DNA from: Leptidea sinapis
Taxonomy: Eukaryota > Arthropoda > Insecta > Lepidoptera > Pieridae
Reading direction: 5' to 3'
DNA: 64,000 nt
NCBI RefSeq assembly: GCF_905404315.1
Contig: NC_066291.1
Span: 11,371,501-11,435,500, forward strand
This document shows positions 1 through 10,990 of the stretch, in pieces. The notes below the pieces were generated by a model that worked only from the letters and a program-made list of their open reading frames with translations, was not told the origin of the DNA and ran no database searches. Both the position numbers and the translations under genes were made by a program. Every line of letters starts with the position of its first letter. Position 1 is the first letter of the stretch.

Positions 1-1234
1 CCGCCAGGTGTACGCAGACGGTCCGTTCCCCATACCATTATCCAAACGCGCACCTTAAACAATTCTTTTGTTTCTATTCATAGAATTTCCTGACTTGACC
101 TGTAACAATAATCAATTTATAATTCTGAGGAAGTGGGGCATTAAATATTTACACAGGCCACTCCACGTCAATCTCACTAACAATTGGTAATCGTGGCGAT
201 GGAAATACATTTAACGTAAATCATGATGTTGAGATCTCGACATTCTTATCCGTGATTGAACCATTATTCTCGTACAGATTTGACTGTTATTTATTACAAC
301 AATCAACATAATAGCTTAAATATATTATGCTACATAATGTTTAATTTTTGTTGTATTACCACAGAAGAGATGTTTACGTGGCCCTATTGTCTATGCTAGG
401 TATTGTACCACACACAAAGATGATGAAATAAGTTTAAAACATGTAGTAAAAACTGTAGGTATATGCTATTTCAGTTAACTTTATTAAGTTTTTTAGCTAG
501 GACCCTCAACATTTCGAAATAGAAAGCAATACTCATTAATTTCGCAAAATGGCGGCTACTTTTGACACTCACATTGTTAGTATGCAAAACAATTTTGGAC
601 TCGGGAAGGACGTAATGTGATATTTTAGCATTTATTATTTTTTCGATTTCTTATCCATCAAGGATAAATAATGTTTTTTTATTTATCTCTGGAATGGCTA
701 CTTATTTTTGATAGGTTACCAGTACAACTGCCTGTGTAATCAAAATCTTAACATATTTAATGAAGTTAGGGAAAATGGCGCCTTCATTTGAAAATTCCTT
801 TATATCGCACACACATACATACCCACTTATCTATTCGTGTAATTTTTTATTTTCATTTTTGCGGTACACATTTTTGTTTGTTTTTTGAAGCGTACAAGAC
901 CTAGCTGACTCTTCTTTGTAAGTTTTTTAGAATAAAAAATCCGATATGACTTACGAATCTTCAAGTTAAGAGCATACTTCCACATCAAATGTCTGCCACG
1001 CATCTCCTGATCTCTGGTATTGCAGATATTCATCACCAGCAGCATACCATTATAATATACTGTATTCAACTAGATGTTTCAATTGCAGTTAAAACCTACT
1101 TACTAGTATTTGTATACGAGTAGTTAGTCTGAGACACAAAAGAGTAGAAAAGAGTTGTTAAGATGAAGGCTTTAATTTTCTGTTTTTAATAAATAACTAT
1201 TTGTTACCCGCAACTATGTCGGCATTTCCTTTTT
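1..1234. other. AT-rich stretch without a recognised gene
   Basis: No coding exon, RNA gene or clear repeat boundary is seen. A short minus-strand open frame at 827-1069 has no recognisable motif and no supporting splice sites, so it is not called a gene. Confidence 0.5.
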
Positions 1235-1239
1235 TAATC

Positions 1240-1500
1240 ATATTACTTGGTCTTCCAATGCTGCCACATATAAAATTATGCTATATCTCTCATCGATAAT
1301 ACAGCGTTCGTAAAAACAGTTGTCGTTCGACCGATTTTTCTCCGACTTTGCAAATCCGATTACCACGATCTTTACATTTTTCGGATTAATATATATGCTA
1401 TGATACTTTAAAATAATGTTGGGTTTCTGCTGGTAACAGATTTTCCAAAATCGGTTCAGTAGATGCAGAGAATACCTCACAACCTCGCAAACTTTACATC
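1240..1500. repeat. Interspersed repeat fragment related to 30190-30370
   Basis: This stretch shares a run of words with 30190-30370 (the TTTCTCCGACTT, ATCCGATTACCACG and TAACAGATTTTC segments), so it is a dispersed repeat. The copy at 30 kb follows a TGACCCGGTAAACGTTGTTT motif and so probably belongs to the ACTAGCTGACCC repeat group. Family not assigned. Confidence 0.5.
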
Positions 1501-1721
1501 TTGTCTCTACATTTTAAACATTTTAAATATTTTAAACTACTTACTTTTAATCTACCTGGAAATATTTTAAACTTTACATCTTTCTAATATTAGTGTGATA
1601 AGATTCCAAACAGTTTCGACTCGAGATTTAGATATCTTCAATTTAACTATTATAACTATTTAACTGTTTTTATATCGACTTCTCATAACGTTGCTGTATC
1701 AATTTAATTCAAGAGAAATTG

Positions 1722-2082
1722 AATTGCTGTTCGTTAGTCTCGCTAAAACTCGAGAACGGCTGGACCGATTTGGCTAATTTTGGTCTTGAATTATTTGTGG
1801 AAGTCCAGAGAAGGTTTAAAAGGTGAATAAATAGGAAAATGCTGCTAAATTAAATAAAAACAACATATTTGTTTTTCCTTTGATGTGTCCATACATAATT
1901 TCTATGAAAGAATTTATTGACGCACGGTTTGACAGTTCTGCTGTGAAACAATTTCATTACGACAGCAGGGTGCATATTTTACGAAGTAATTATTGATGTT
2001 ATGATATATTATTGACAAATTCATATAAAAACATTATTTTATTTATTATGTACAGAACAACGTCTGTCGGGTCAGCTAGTTC
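1722..2082 (-). repeat. ACTAGCTGACCC-family interspersed repeat
   Basis: The right end (2055-2080) reads as the reverse complement of the ACTAGCTGACCCGACAGACG motif that also starts or ends copies near 12506, 24590, 27830 and 60970. The left part carries the AACGGCTGGACCGATTTGGC segment seen in reverse at 13280-13350. It is a typical lepidopteran non-autonomous dispersed repeat; whether it is Helitron-like or a MITE cannot be settled from this copy. Confidence 0.6.
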
Positions 2083-2339
2083 ATTTATAATTTTATATAT
2101 TATCTTAGTATTTTACTAGACTTTTGTACATATACCTAATTTTTATATTAGTTTTATAACAGTAATTAATAATGAAATATTACACATCGATTTAAAAAAC
2201 GGTTTCATATGCAATACCCGTTTAATAGAAGAAAATAATGAATGTGAGAAATTACAAAGTGACATCGACAGGGTTGTAGCTGGAGTTAAAACAATTTGTT
2301 GCAATTTAACACTTCAAAATGTTTAGTTATTACTTATTA

Positions 2340-2631
2340 CTTTCTCCAAAGCTCATAATCCAACATTGTTTAACTACCACGTAGACGGGGCGCAGATGAC
2401 CAGCATATCTGAAGTCAAAGATCTTGGAGTAAGTCTTGATGCCAACTTGACGTTTTTTGATCATGTCACTAAGGTTTGTAAGAAACTTTTTATGAATCTG
2501 GGGTTTATATTTCGTATGGGTCGTAGTTTTTCAAATATTAAGGCTACTATTAATTTATATAACGCGTTGGTTAGAACAATGCAACGCCGTTATCTGGGCT
2601 CCTCATGAAGCCAAGTATAGTCTAATGTTAT
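2340..2631 (+). mobile_element. Non-LTR retrotransposon fragment, reverse-transcriptase C-terminal part (5' portion of a split copy)
   Basis: The translation shows the conserved DLGV motif followed by a FxxHV segment, then LYNALVR, then (after a frameshift near 2585) VIWAPHEAKYSLML. This order is typical of the thumb region of Jockey/CR1-like reverse transcriptases of Lepidoptera. The frame breaks at 2631, exactly where foreign repeat sequence begins, and resumes at about 3129. It is a dead copy. Confidence 0.8.
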
Positions 2632-2998
2632 TTATATAAGATACATAATAGCTTTAAGGGTAAATGTATACACTTCTATAATAAAGTCCCAGCCACTGTT
2701 CAGGCATTATCTATAAATAAATTTAAATGTATTATAAAAAAAAATGGCTCTGTCGTAAATCCTATTTCTCCACTGCTGAATATCTAAATGATCGGCCAGC
2801 CTGGGATTATTAAATAGCGATAGAAATTACTGTACAATATTGTATATTTTTATTGAAAAGAGCGCATGCTGGGAGAGTTTCTTGCGCCGCTTCTTCTCTC
2901 TCAGAGCGCCATTTGTTTCCGAAGCGGTAGTAGTATCTAGTAGTTATTACAAATGACATCAAAAAGAATTCTAAAGGAATTAATTTTGAGAAAATAAA
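2632..2998 (+). mobile_element. LINE 3'-end fragment nested inside the 2340-3530 element
   Basis: The translation contains a KCIHFYNKVPATVQAL segment and a later YLND segment, characteristic of the C-terminal end of another lepidopteran LINE protein, followed by its 3' untranslated part. The same sequence recurs at 55214-55560 (plus) and 9400-9590 (minus), which supports a dispersed family. Confidence 0.7.
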
Positions 2999-2999
2999 T

Positions 3000-3128
3000 G
3001 CCTTTTATGCCTTTTTATGCTTTAAAGGAGGACCAACGAGCGTACGGGTCACCTGGTGTTAAGTGATCACCACCACCCACATTTTCTTGCAACACCAGAG
3101 GAATCACTGGAGCGTTGCCGGCCTTTAA
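3000..3128 (-). mobile_element. LINE 3'-end fragment (family of 7490-7990), nested
   Basis: Reverse complement of the 3' end of the LINE seen at 7490-7990: the GGCCGGC, TTCCTCTGGTGTTGCAAGA and GGTGATCACTTAACACCAG segments are shared. With the preceding fragment it forms the roughly 500-bp insertion that splits the element at 2340-3530. Confidence 0.75.
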
Positions 3129-3530
3129 GTTAGAGCGTATACAAAATAAATTTATACAGTATTTGTACATAGGGCTATGGAGCTATACGGGGCTTTTTAT
3201 CGGCTTATGTACCCGACATTATTTATTTTGGGTATGGTAGGATACAGCGAGCTCAGGGTAAGAAGGGACCTGGCGCTGATCTCATATCTATTCAATGTGC
3301 AAAGAGGGAAGGTACACAATGCGGATATATTGAGAAGACTGTATTTTGTTGTTCCGGAGAGATACGTATGGCGACGACGTCGGCCGCCGTTGCTGATAGT
3401 GCCGACCGCGCAAAGGCAGCGATGACGCGTGCACTTTGTACAATTAAAATAAGAAATAGCGGCACAGGCGGATCTGTTTTGTTGCACTCAGATTGACGAG
3501 AGTAGCGTTATTTATATTACCTATGTTATA
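3129..3530 (+). mobile_element. Non-LTR retrotransposon fragment (3' portion of the split copy)
   Basis: The frame LERIQNKFIQYLYIG continues the SLML interrupted at 2631, and runs into YRLMYPTLFILGMVGYSELR and LRRLYFVVPERY, a C-terminal segment very common in lepidopteran LINE proteins. A poly(A)/TAAATAAATAA-like tail lies at 3620-3632. The ORF is interrupted, so the copy is inactive. Confidence 0.8.
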
Positions 3531-3539
3531 AAATTTAAG

Positions 3540-6365
3540 GATAAAAATGTAAAATGTAATATTGTATGTACCTCTATCGCATTAGAATATTCTGTAATGA
3601 TGGAGTGTATTTTGATATAATAAATAAATAAATAATTTGCGTATAAGATTTTCTAGACTAATACACATACTATATACAAAGAGACCTAAAACTAGTTAAA
3701 TAACATAAAATTATTATTAAATATTAATATTACTATAAGGACATCTTACGATAATATTCTTTTGGATAAATCAACTCAAGGTATCGCTACGATCGGGTTT
3801 CAATTAGGATCAAATATCTTACCACAATGAACAATTACAAAGAGTTGCTGAGATGAAGACATGTTTTTAATTATTATTAGATGCAGAGTTTGGATAACAG
3901 TAATTAAGATTCTATTAATTTCGATTTTATATTAAGATGATGTTAGTATTGTACCTTCTTATGTTTTTTTTTGAATTTATACTTCTTTAGGCGCGTTATG
4001 AAAAAATTATGAGAGTGAAATTTTTAGGTGCGCGCGCATCACTGTGCAACACAAAAGTAACAGGGTGAAGTTGGGTCCTAAAATTTTCTGTCGTTTGCGA
4101 CATTCATCATTATTGTTTTTTTGGTTTCTTCGTCCATTATTAGGACAGCAAAGGGTTCAATCCCATATTAATTAATTTATTATTTATAATTAATTGTTAT
4201 ATACATCTTTGCAAGATTTTTACAAAATTGTTCTTCCTAAAAACGTAGAATAGCACGAGGAATAAATCAATTTAATGATTTTTGCTTCGTTAGGCCAAAG
4301 AAGTTTAACTTCTTGCGTGCATACATAACTACACACACACTTTTTGTTTGTCGAACTCGATTTACGAGATTTCTACTCGGATTAGTTAAATAACATAAAA
4401 CCAAATTACCAAGCAGAAGAGACATGATATCCATCAAAGATAAAAGGAAGTTTAATCGATACACTTAATAAGATAAACTTAAGATTATCAAAAGTTTGAA
4501 ACTTAGATAATTTATTCCTCTAGATAGAGCATCTTTCTGTTATGCGACACATGACAACAGGCCAGTTTTATTACTCTAGTGTGCATGACAGCTACGTCTT
4601 ACACTCGAGATACGTTAGTCCAATGGTTTAAGTGTCGTGTGTTATGAAAAAAGAGGCGTTCGCCGCTGTTTACAACTGTGTAAAAATTATCTAAGTTTTT
4701 TTGTTAGGAAATATTGTTCTTGTCATTTAAATATTCGAATAAGATCAGACAAGAAAAGAAACATTTAGAAAAAATAAATCTTTTAAAAAAATACAAAAAA
4801 CCGTTTAATTAATTAATATTTCTTAAGTGAGTTGAGTTTTTATGAAGTGCGCCTGAAGAAGATTCCCTTTATTAATTCCTTTATATTTCAAAATTGGCGG
4901 GAATACTTGTTTAACTTTAGCACTTACCATTGAAATTCCTAAGTAACGCTCTTAAAATTAAAGAATTATATTAGTAATAAAATTTAAGTGTTAATTCATG
5001 GCAGAACATACAATTCTTTGTTTCGCAACACAGTAGGGATCTTAGAGGGACTTAGTGCATAGACACGCTAAAACAACGACAGTTCCAAACAGAAAATTCT
5101 GACGGTTCAGTACAAAAATATAATATGAGAAAAGACAAGCTGTGTCATTTCTTGTTGTAGAATAGATCTTGGTCGTTACCTATACAAAATTTAACAAAAT
5201 CAGGAACTATTTAACTAAGCCTTACGTCGACGGACTACGCTGGGTGTTCTCTGTTCGGAATTTAGAGCAAATGGTGGAAGAAATCACCAAGTTCTTCAAT
5301 CACCGTTAAGTCAGAGCGAAATTTACAAGCGTAATTTATAAATATTATATTATATGTTATAACTTTACTTTGATTAGGTTTCCACTTCTATTGTCTGTCT
5401 TATTCACACACCATTTTTTGTGTTTACGCATTAATTATCTACTAACTGATAATAATTATAAGAATTCACACACAATTTAAATGGAAATTTTGCCGAATAT
5501 AACAAAATTCCACGCTGACCAAGCAGCCAGAAATAGGCTATTATAAGTATCTGTAGGGTAAAGAGAAAGATCTATTTCATAAGTGGAATAATATATTTAT
5601 TGCCACTGAGTAACATAGGCTGTATTTAATTTAAAGAAATTTTGAGATCTGTATCTTGGATGGCAATATTTTGCCATTAAAAAGACCAGGGCGTTACAAA
5701 TTTACTTATACTATCAAAAACAGCCTGAACCAAGTCGGGGCAAGCGACTAGTAATTTAAAAAAACGTACCACAGAAGTTAATAGAAAGGCCATCAACTAT
5801 AATTCACTTCATCTACGCCAATTCATCGGCCATAATATGTTAATATAATTTTATTTTTAAGCTCTTAATATCACTTTATGTCCGGGTATAAAACGTGTTA
5901 CCTAATATTTTATTGTTGCTCGTAAAATTGATTTTAGTTTTATCTCTCAATATTATATTGATTTGTTTATAAGACGTAATGTAGGGCGTGGTAATGTCTA
6001 ACCTATACATGTGCGTAACGAATAATTTCTTTGTTTTTAACAGATCTATAACATTAACATTGATACGAACTAAATGATTAATTTGAAGACGCCATAATTC
6101 TAGAAATAATAAAAAAAATTAAATAATAAAATGTATTTGAGAAGTTGTTAATGTGATAAAAATTAAATTCTATAGAAATATTTTTAAATTAAAAAGGAGA
6201 GATTAAATTCTTTTGAAGTAAAACTTCTTTACGCACGTTTGGTTCGGTAGAAAGCTGGTGACGAGAGCGTTTCGAAAAGTGTGATTGGGCGAGGCAAACG
6301 GAAACTGAGAGGAAGATATTAGGAAAATTTATTGAAGTAGGCGTTACTTTGCGGAAATCCATAAT
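3540..6365. other. AT-rich intergenic stretch, nothing recognised
   Basis: Both strands were read for exons, RNA genes and transposon proteins; only short chance open frames are present (the longest about 65 codons at 4267-4464 on the minus strand). Confidence 0.5.
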
Positions 6366-6368
6366 AAT

Positions 6369-6553
6369 ACAAATGATTTAAGTTTTCTTTAGTGTTAATT
6401 CCGCCAATATTTGTTTTTAAACAGTTCGACAACTGTCTAAAATTGTCGACAACACGTCCTGAGGATGCCTCGTGTAGAGGCGAAACACGTGTCGAATTGT
6501 TTTAAAAACAAATATTGGCGGAATTAACACTAAAGAAAACTTAAATCATTTGT
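6369..6553. mobile_element. Foldback/MITE-like element with about 55-bp near-perfect inverted arms
   Basis: The left arm (6369-6423) and right arm (6498-6553) are reverse complements with a single extra T in the right arm. The 74-bp centre holds TCCTGAGGATGCCTCGTG and GGCGAAACACGTGTCGAA, and a related centre recurs in reverse at 48590-48665. This is consistent with a non-autonomous inverted-repeat element. It carries no coding sequence. Confidence 0.8.
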
Positions 6554-6739
6554 ATAGGAAGATATTAGTTATTGAAGATAGAAAGAGAAAGACTTACGTT
6601 TCGTATATTACCGTAGGGGCAAGAGAGGGAGGTGTTATCAAACGAGAATAAAATAAAATATTTGTAGAAAATGGTATATAGATGGAGCTTAAGAAGTTTT
6701 ATCAACGTGTGATCTAAAGCACACTCGTTTTTTAATGAG

Positions 6740-6975
6740 AAAAAGAGACGGGACGAGCAAGAGGTTCAACTGATAGCAACAACTACGCCCCGCCCATTAC
6801 AATGCAGTGCCGCTCAAGATTCTGGATAGAATCCAAAAATCTGAGAGGTATCGCGCTCGTTTCTTTAACATATTTAAACGTTTAGTCTCACTAGCCCAGT
6901 AATTTCAATAGCTACGGTGTCCTACTATTCGATCCACAATGATGGTTGTACTTGCACATTACTCTGCTCCACGGC
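6740..6975 (+). repeat. SINE-like repeat (AATGCAGTGCCGCTC family), diverged copy
   Basis: Shares CCCATTACAATGCAGTGCCG, CCAGTAATTTCA-TAGCTACGG and CACGGCAG blocks with copies at 13957-14230, 27022-27240 and 28035-28340. The family is dispersed and non-coding; its autonomous partner is not identified. Confidence 0.65.
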
Positions 6976-7489
6976 AGGGAAAGGCCCTGCTGTAGAACTA
7001 ACCTAACTTTGAAATATCTATACTAATAATCGGAGAGCTAGTTGTTTCCCACTACTACCTAATCTTTACCCTAAGTTGCAGCTTGCTATGGAAAAGGTGT
7101 ACGTATATATGTTAGTGTAGATGCGGAACCTCCATTTCTTGACGTAGAAATACCTAGTATATATTCGAAATACAACTAATTCAGTCAATGATATTTCATT
7201 ACAAATGACAATTATATATACACGGGCCATGCAGGTCTCTCTCGGGAAATTGTCTACCAGTGCCGGGAGAAACTTGTGTCTTCTACCTAGTCCTCTCTCG
7301 AAAAGGTCGCGGAATGGGGTAAATTGAACCTTGTTCAATTTAAACACCAGAAGACTCTAGTTTCCGTTTACCACAAAAAAAAACCATTTGTCGTATCTTA
7401 GAAAACATTTCCCTTAAAGCCTCGCCAAGTATCGGAATACTGGGTCTCGAAATCTCGAGCGATTGCTAATTCCGTTGTCATCTGGAGGG

Positions 7490-7990
7490 CAAAGCCAAAT
7501 TGGCTTCGATGAAGCTGGGCGTCATACATAGAGCACGGCAATACTTCAAGCCGGCCCACATTCTAGCGCTCTACAAAGCGCAGGTCCTTCCACACTTGGA
7601 GTATTGCTGTCATCTCTGGTCTGGCGCACCCCAGTATCAGCTCGATCCATTTAACCGCGTGCAACGCAGAGCGGCATTTATCGCGGAGAGTGTTCCGAAG
7701 AGCTGTTTCACCTGATTCCTGCCGCCGAATTCCACCTTCGGACGACACGTCATAAATTAGGACATCATCCCCACTATCTGGATGTGTGGTGGTCCTCCAC
7801 TGTGCGCTTTTCAAGGAGCTTTCTTCCACATATTACAAAGCTGTGGAATGAACGGGACGATACGACATAGGTACCTTCAAAAAAAGCTCGTACACCTTCC
7901 TTAAAGGCCGGCATTCTCCTGTGATTCCTCTGGTGTTGCAAGAGAATGTGGGCGGCGGTGATCACTTAACACCAGGTAACGCGTACGCTC
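7490..7990 (+). mobile_element. LINE reverse-transcriptase C-terminal fragment and 3' end (Jockey/R1-like)
   Basis: The translation gives KLGVIHRARQYF, LALYKAQVLPHLEYCCHLW and NRVQRRA, the conserved C-terminal reverse-transcriptase block of lepidopteran non-LTR elements. It is followed, across frameshifts, by RTTRHKLGHHPH, VRFSRSFLP and KLWNE. The 3' end is CTCCTGTGATTCCTCTGGTG and GTGATCACTTAACACCAGG. The copy is 5'-truncated and frameshifted. Copies of the same 3' end lie at 3000-3128, 33690-34020, 35520-35640, 46855-47035 and 47935-48205. Confidence 0.85.
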
Positions 7991-8529
7991 GTATTTCCCC
8001 CTTTTTCCATAAAAAATACAATGAGCGGGTACTTAATTTATATTATGGCAAAACAACGTTTGCCGGGTTTATACTAAGATTCATACTTGTTCTTCATATA
8101 TAATATACAAATGAAATATTTCAACCAATAAACTAAATATGGAGTATTCATTTAACTAGAAAGCCTTGCAGAGCGATAAATAACAAACTTTCCAGAAGAC
8201 CCGAAGCTTTATTGAAGCAGGAAGCTCATGTGTACAAAGTGGCAATATAAAGCACGTTTTCATTATACGTCGAGTGTTCTGCTTCTGTTTGTGAAAATCA
8301 ACATAATCGAAATTTCAATCCAGCCTCGCTCGATATGCAATATAATTAAAATGTCTGCTGACACTCCGAATAACACAATGCCAATGAATCGAACCCAATT
8401 TTGTATTAAAGGTTGCGCATTTAAAACAAAGTGCAAGGCAGCGTTCGCGAAGCTCCGTAATATCTTCTAGTCCCAGTGTTTGAAGACGAAGGTTTTCAAC
8501 CAGTGTGTGTTGCCAGTTAATACTTATGG

Positions 8530-8865
8530 TACGCAGACATGGTAGCTTACTATAGGGCAATGGAAAGGGATAGCCCTTTCCATTGCTCGGAGATGAGGTA
8601 ATCCAAAGTCACCTACATAGCCGAAATGATAGCGAAACTGAAGTGGGGAGGGTACATAATTTGACGGACAGATGGCCGGTGGAGCAGAATAGTCCTCGAA
8701 TGGCGACCACGTACCGGAAGACGCAGTGCTTGTAGGCCCCCCCACAAGATTGACTGACGATTTCATCAAGATCGCCAGAATACGTTGTATGAGGGCAGCG
8801 CAGGACCGATCATCATAGAGTTCTTTGGGGGAGGCCTTTGTCCACCACTGGACGTATGCGGGCTG
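8530..8865 (+). mobile_element. LINE fragment, extreme C-terminus of an endonuclease-reverse transcriptase (RTE-like)
   Basis: On the plus strand the decayed frame reads MRAAQDRSS followed by SLGEAFV, the usual C-terminal tail of lepidopteran endonuclease-reverse transcriptase elements. The same tail is found on the minus strand at 58617-58790 and a related one at 16846-17031. A perfect 13-bp inverted repeat (8557-8569 with 8574-8586) lies near its start. Confidence 0.75.
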
Positions 8866-9395
8866 ATGATTTAAATTAAAGACTGCTTTGAAGATTCAAT
8901 ACGTGTGTGTGTGTTGTATCAAAATTTTAACATTATTATTCTGCTATGAAAATTTTGAGGGGCTGTCCGAGTATACTCGGTTATTTACAACTCGGACACT
9001 ACTCGAATATTGTAAACACGTACTCCGGGCGCACTCGGATGACAGCCTGTGGTCCGAAGTAGACTCAGGCGCGTTTTCGTCCTCAACAGAGACCGATCAT
9101 TAGATCTCCCTCCTCTATTAATCGCATCGCCACACAGCTTTAGCTTTATGGGTCCGCCACACCATGCTCCTTGCGCTGCTATTGCCATGCCCTGACGTTA
9201 CTATAATGTCTACACCCTGTTCTAATCGCGGAATTTATCGCAACGCTTCGTACTAGTTCCTTTGACTCCTGCTCAATAAACCCGACCAAATTGGGAGCAG
9301 TGGGAATGGCGAGGAGCTTGATGTCCGGTATGACAAGTAATGTTGCCCCACTACGTCTGCGCCTACATCCCTTGCTACTTCTGAAAGGCATTTAT
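8866..9395. other. Moderately GC-rich intergenic stretch, nature unknown
   Basis: Composition differs from the AT-rich surroundings and short open frames occur on both strands, but no motif or splice pattern supports a gene. Probably an old repeat remnant. Confidence 0.3.
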
Positions 9396-9399
9396 TTTC

Positions 9400-9595
9400 T
9401 CAAAATTTATTCCTCTAGAATTCTATTTGTCCGATCTCTTCGATATTCAGCTGTGGAGTAATAGGATTTACGACAGAGCCATTTTTTTATAAACCATTTA
9501 AATTTATTTATAGATAATGCCTGAACAGTGGCTGGGACTTTATTATAAAAGTGTATACATTTACCCTTAAAGCCTACTAGAATTAGTCACAAGCA
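9400..9595 (-). mobile_element. LINE 3'-end fragment (same family as 2632-2998)
   Basis: Reverse complement of the KCIHFYNKVPATVQ-encoding 3' end seen at 2632-2998 and 55214-55560, including the AAAGTCCCAGCCACTGTTCA and TATTCAGC blocks. Confidence 0.7.
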
Positions 9596-10620
9596 TTCCC
9601 CTATTTTTAGTGTTATAATAATGAAAATCCCTATTAAGAGCAAAAATGTGACGATTTTTGTGAACGTATATTACATTTTCATAAATGACAATGAACAGTC
9701 ATAATACTTATTTCTTTAAATTTTTCTTTGAGCGCCTGCGTTGGTAGACAATGGCCCATTTCGTTTTCACATTTTATCTGATTTGAGGTCAGGTTTTCTA
9801 TTACATTTCTCGAAAAAGATGCATTATCTATTTTAATATATGAAGCCCTGTCAAACATACATGTCGTCAAAAAATGACGACATAAAAATGATATTTCAGT
9901 GTTTCCTGGATGGTTTTTATGTTAATTATCAAACTAGGATGGAACTTCAAATCTCCGTGTACAAACGTAAAATAAAGATTGTACATTTTAGTTTAAGTTT
10001 TCTTCTTCTTCGTATTGCTCGAACAATGTATGTGTGAGCAGACTCTCAATCAGATGATTCCTTAAATGGCTGACAACTAAAAAGCTTGAAAACGATAATT
10101 CATTTAAAATGACAAGCAGACAACATGTGAATAGATTTCACAATTAGCATCTCATAAATTACATTTCACAAGAAATGTATTCGTAAATTACAATAATGTG
10201 AATGAATTATTGAATGGATTAATTTTATTGTCGGATTTTGATTTATAATGTACAAGACTCACCGAGAGAATTATCGTTGAGCAATACTTGTTAGAGAACA
10301 TGGTTGGTGTAAAAGGCATTCGGCTTCATCATTAACTCCTCGGTCGATACATCAACCGACACTCGGCTTATGACATAATACTGTGACACTTACACTCACA
10401 TTTTAGACGCCATTTTGTTAAATATAAGTCAAATGCTTCCTTTCCGTAAAATAATTTTATTTTTTGTGGCAATATCAATGACGTTCTATACACATAATAT
10501 AAGAACATATCATTCGGACGGACTAGTCAAAGAAGGACTCCGCGCCGTGATATTAGCAAGTGAAACACCTTTATGCTAGTGTGTGTGCAGTTACAAGTTA
10601 TACAAGTTACACAATTTTTT
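9596..10620. other. Intergenic stretch without recognised gene
   Basis: Only short open frames are present. A small perfect inverted repeat of 9-bp arms with a 5-A spacer lies at 9861-9883, of unknown meaning. Confidence 0.45.
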
Positions 10621-10621
10621 C

Positions 10622-10990
10622 TCCCTTAAATCAAATCAAATCAAATCAAAATCAGTTTATTCAAGTAGGTCACGAAAATGACACTTATGAATGTCAAAAT
10701 AAAATAAAATATTTTTCTTATTGAATCTACCGCTACTTCTTAAAGGGTTGAGCTAATGAGAAGAAGTAGCAAGAAACTCATTGCCACTCTTTTAAATCAA
10801 GATTTACAGATCATTTCAATTACAATATAATTTGTAAAATGTAAAATGATGCAACAAACACACTCAAACGACAAATAGTCAATGTCTTACACGAGTAAGT
10901 CAAAAAAAATAAATGTAAATTAATACAAAAGTTATTGAGTACAGTAGCTGCATCATCCACATACACCATAAATCAATAAAGGTATTCTGT
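10622..10990 (+). repeat. Interspersed repeat with (AAATC)n end, full-length-like copy
   Basis: Begins with tandem AAATC units and AAAATCAGTTTATTCAAGTAGG, then GAATCTACCGCTACTTCTTA and GAAGTAGCAAGAAACTCATT. The same order appears at 37518-37668 (plus) and in reverse at 25550-25870. The AAGAAACTAATTGCCATT block inside 21942-22480 is a related member. The pentanucleotide end suggests a retroposed element (SINE or short LINE 3' end). Confidence 0.75.

Noticed and set aside
827..1069. Minus-strand 80-codon frame as a gene
   Set aside because: No known motif, no promoter or splice evidence, AT-rich surroundings.
9861..9883. 9-bp inverted repeat with A5 spacer as a regulatory palindrome
   Set aside because: Too short and isolated; expected by chance at this scale.
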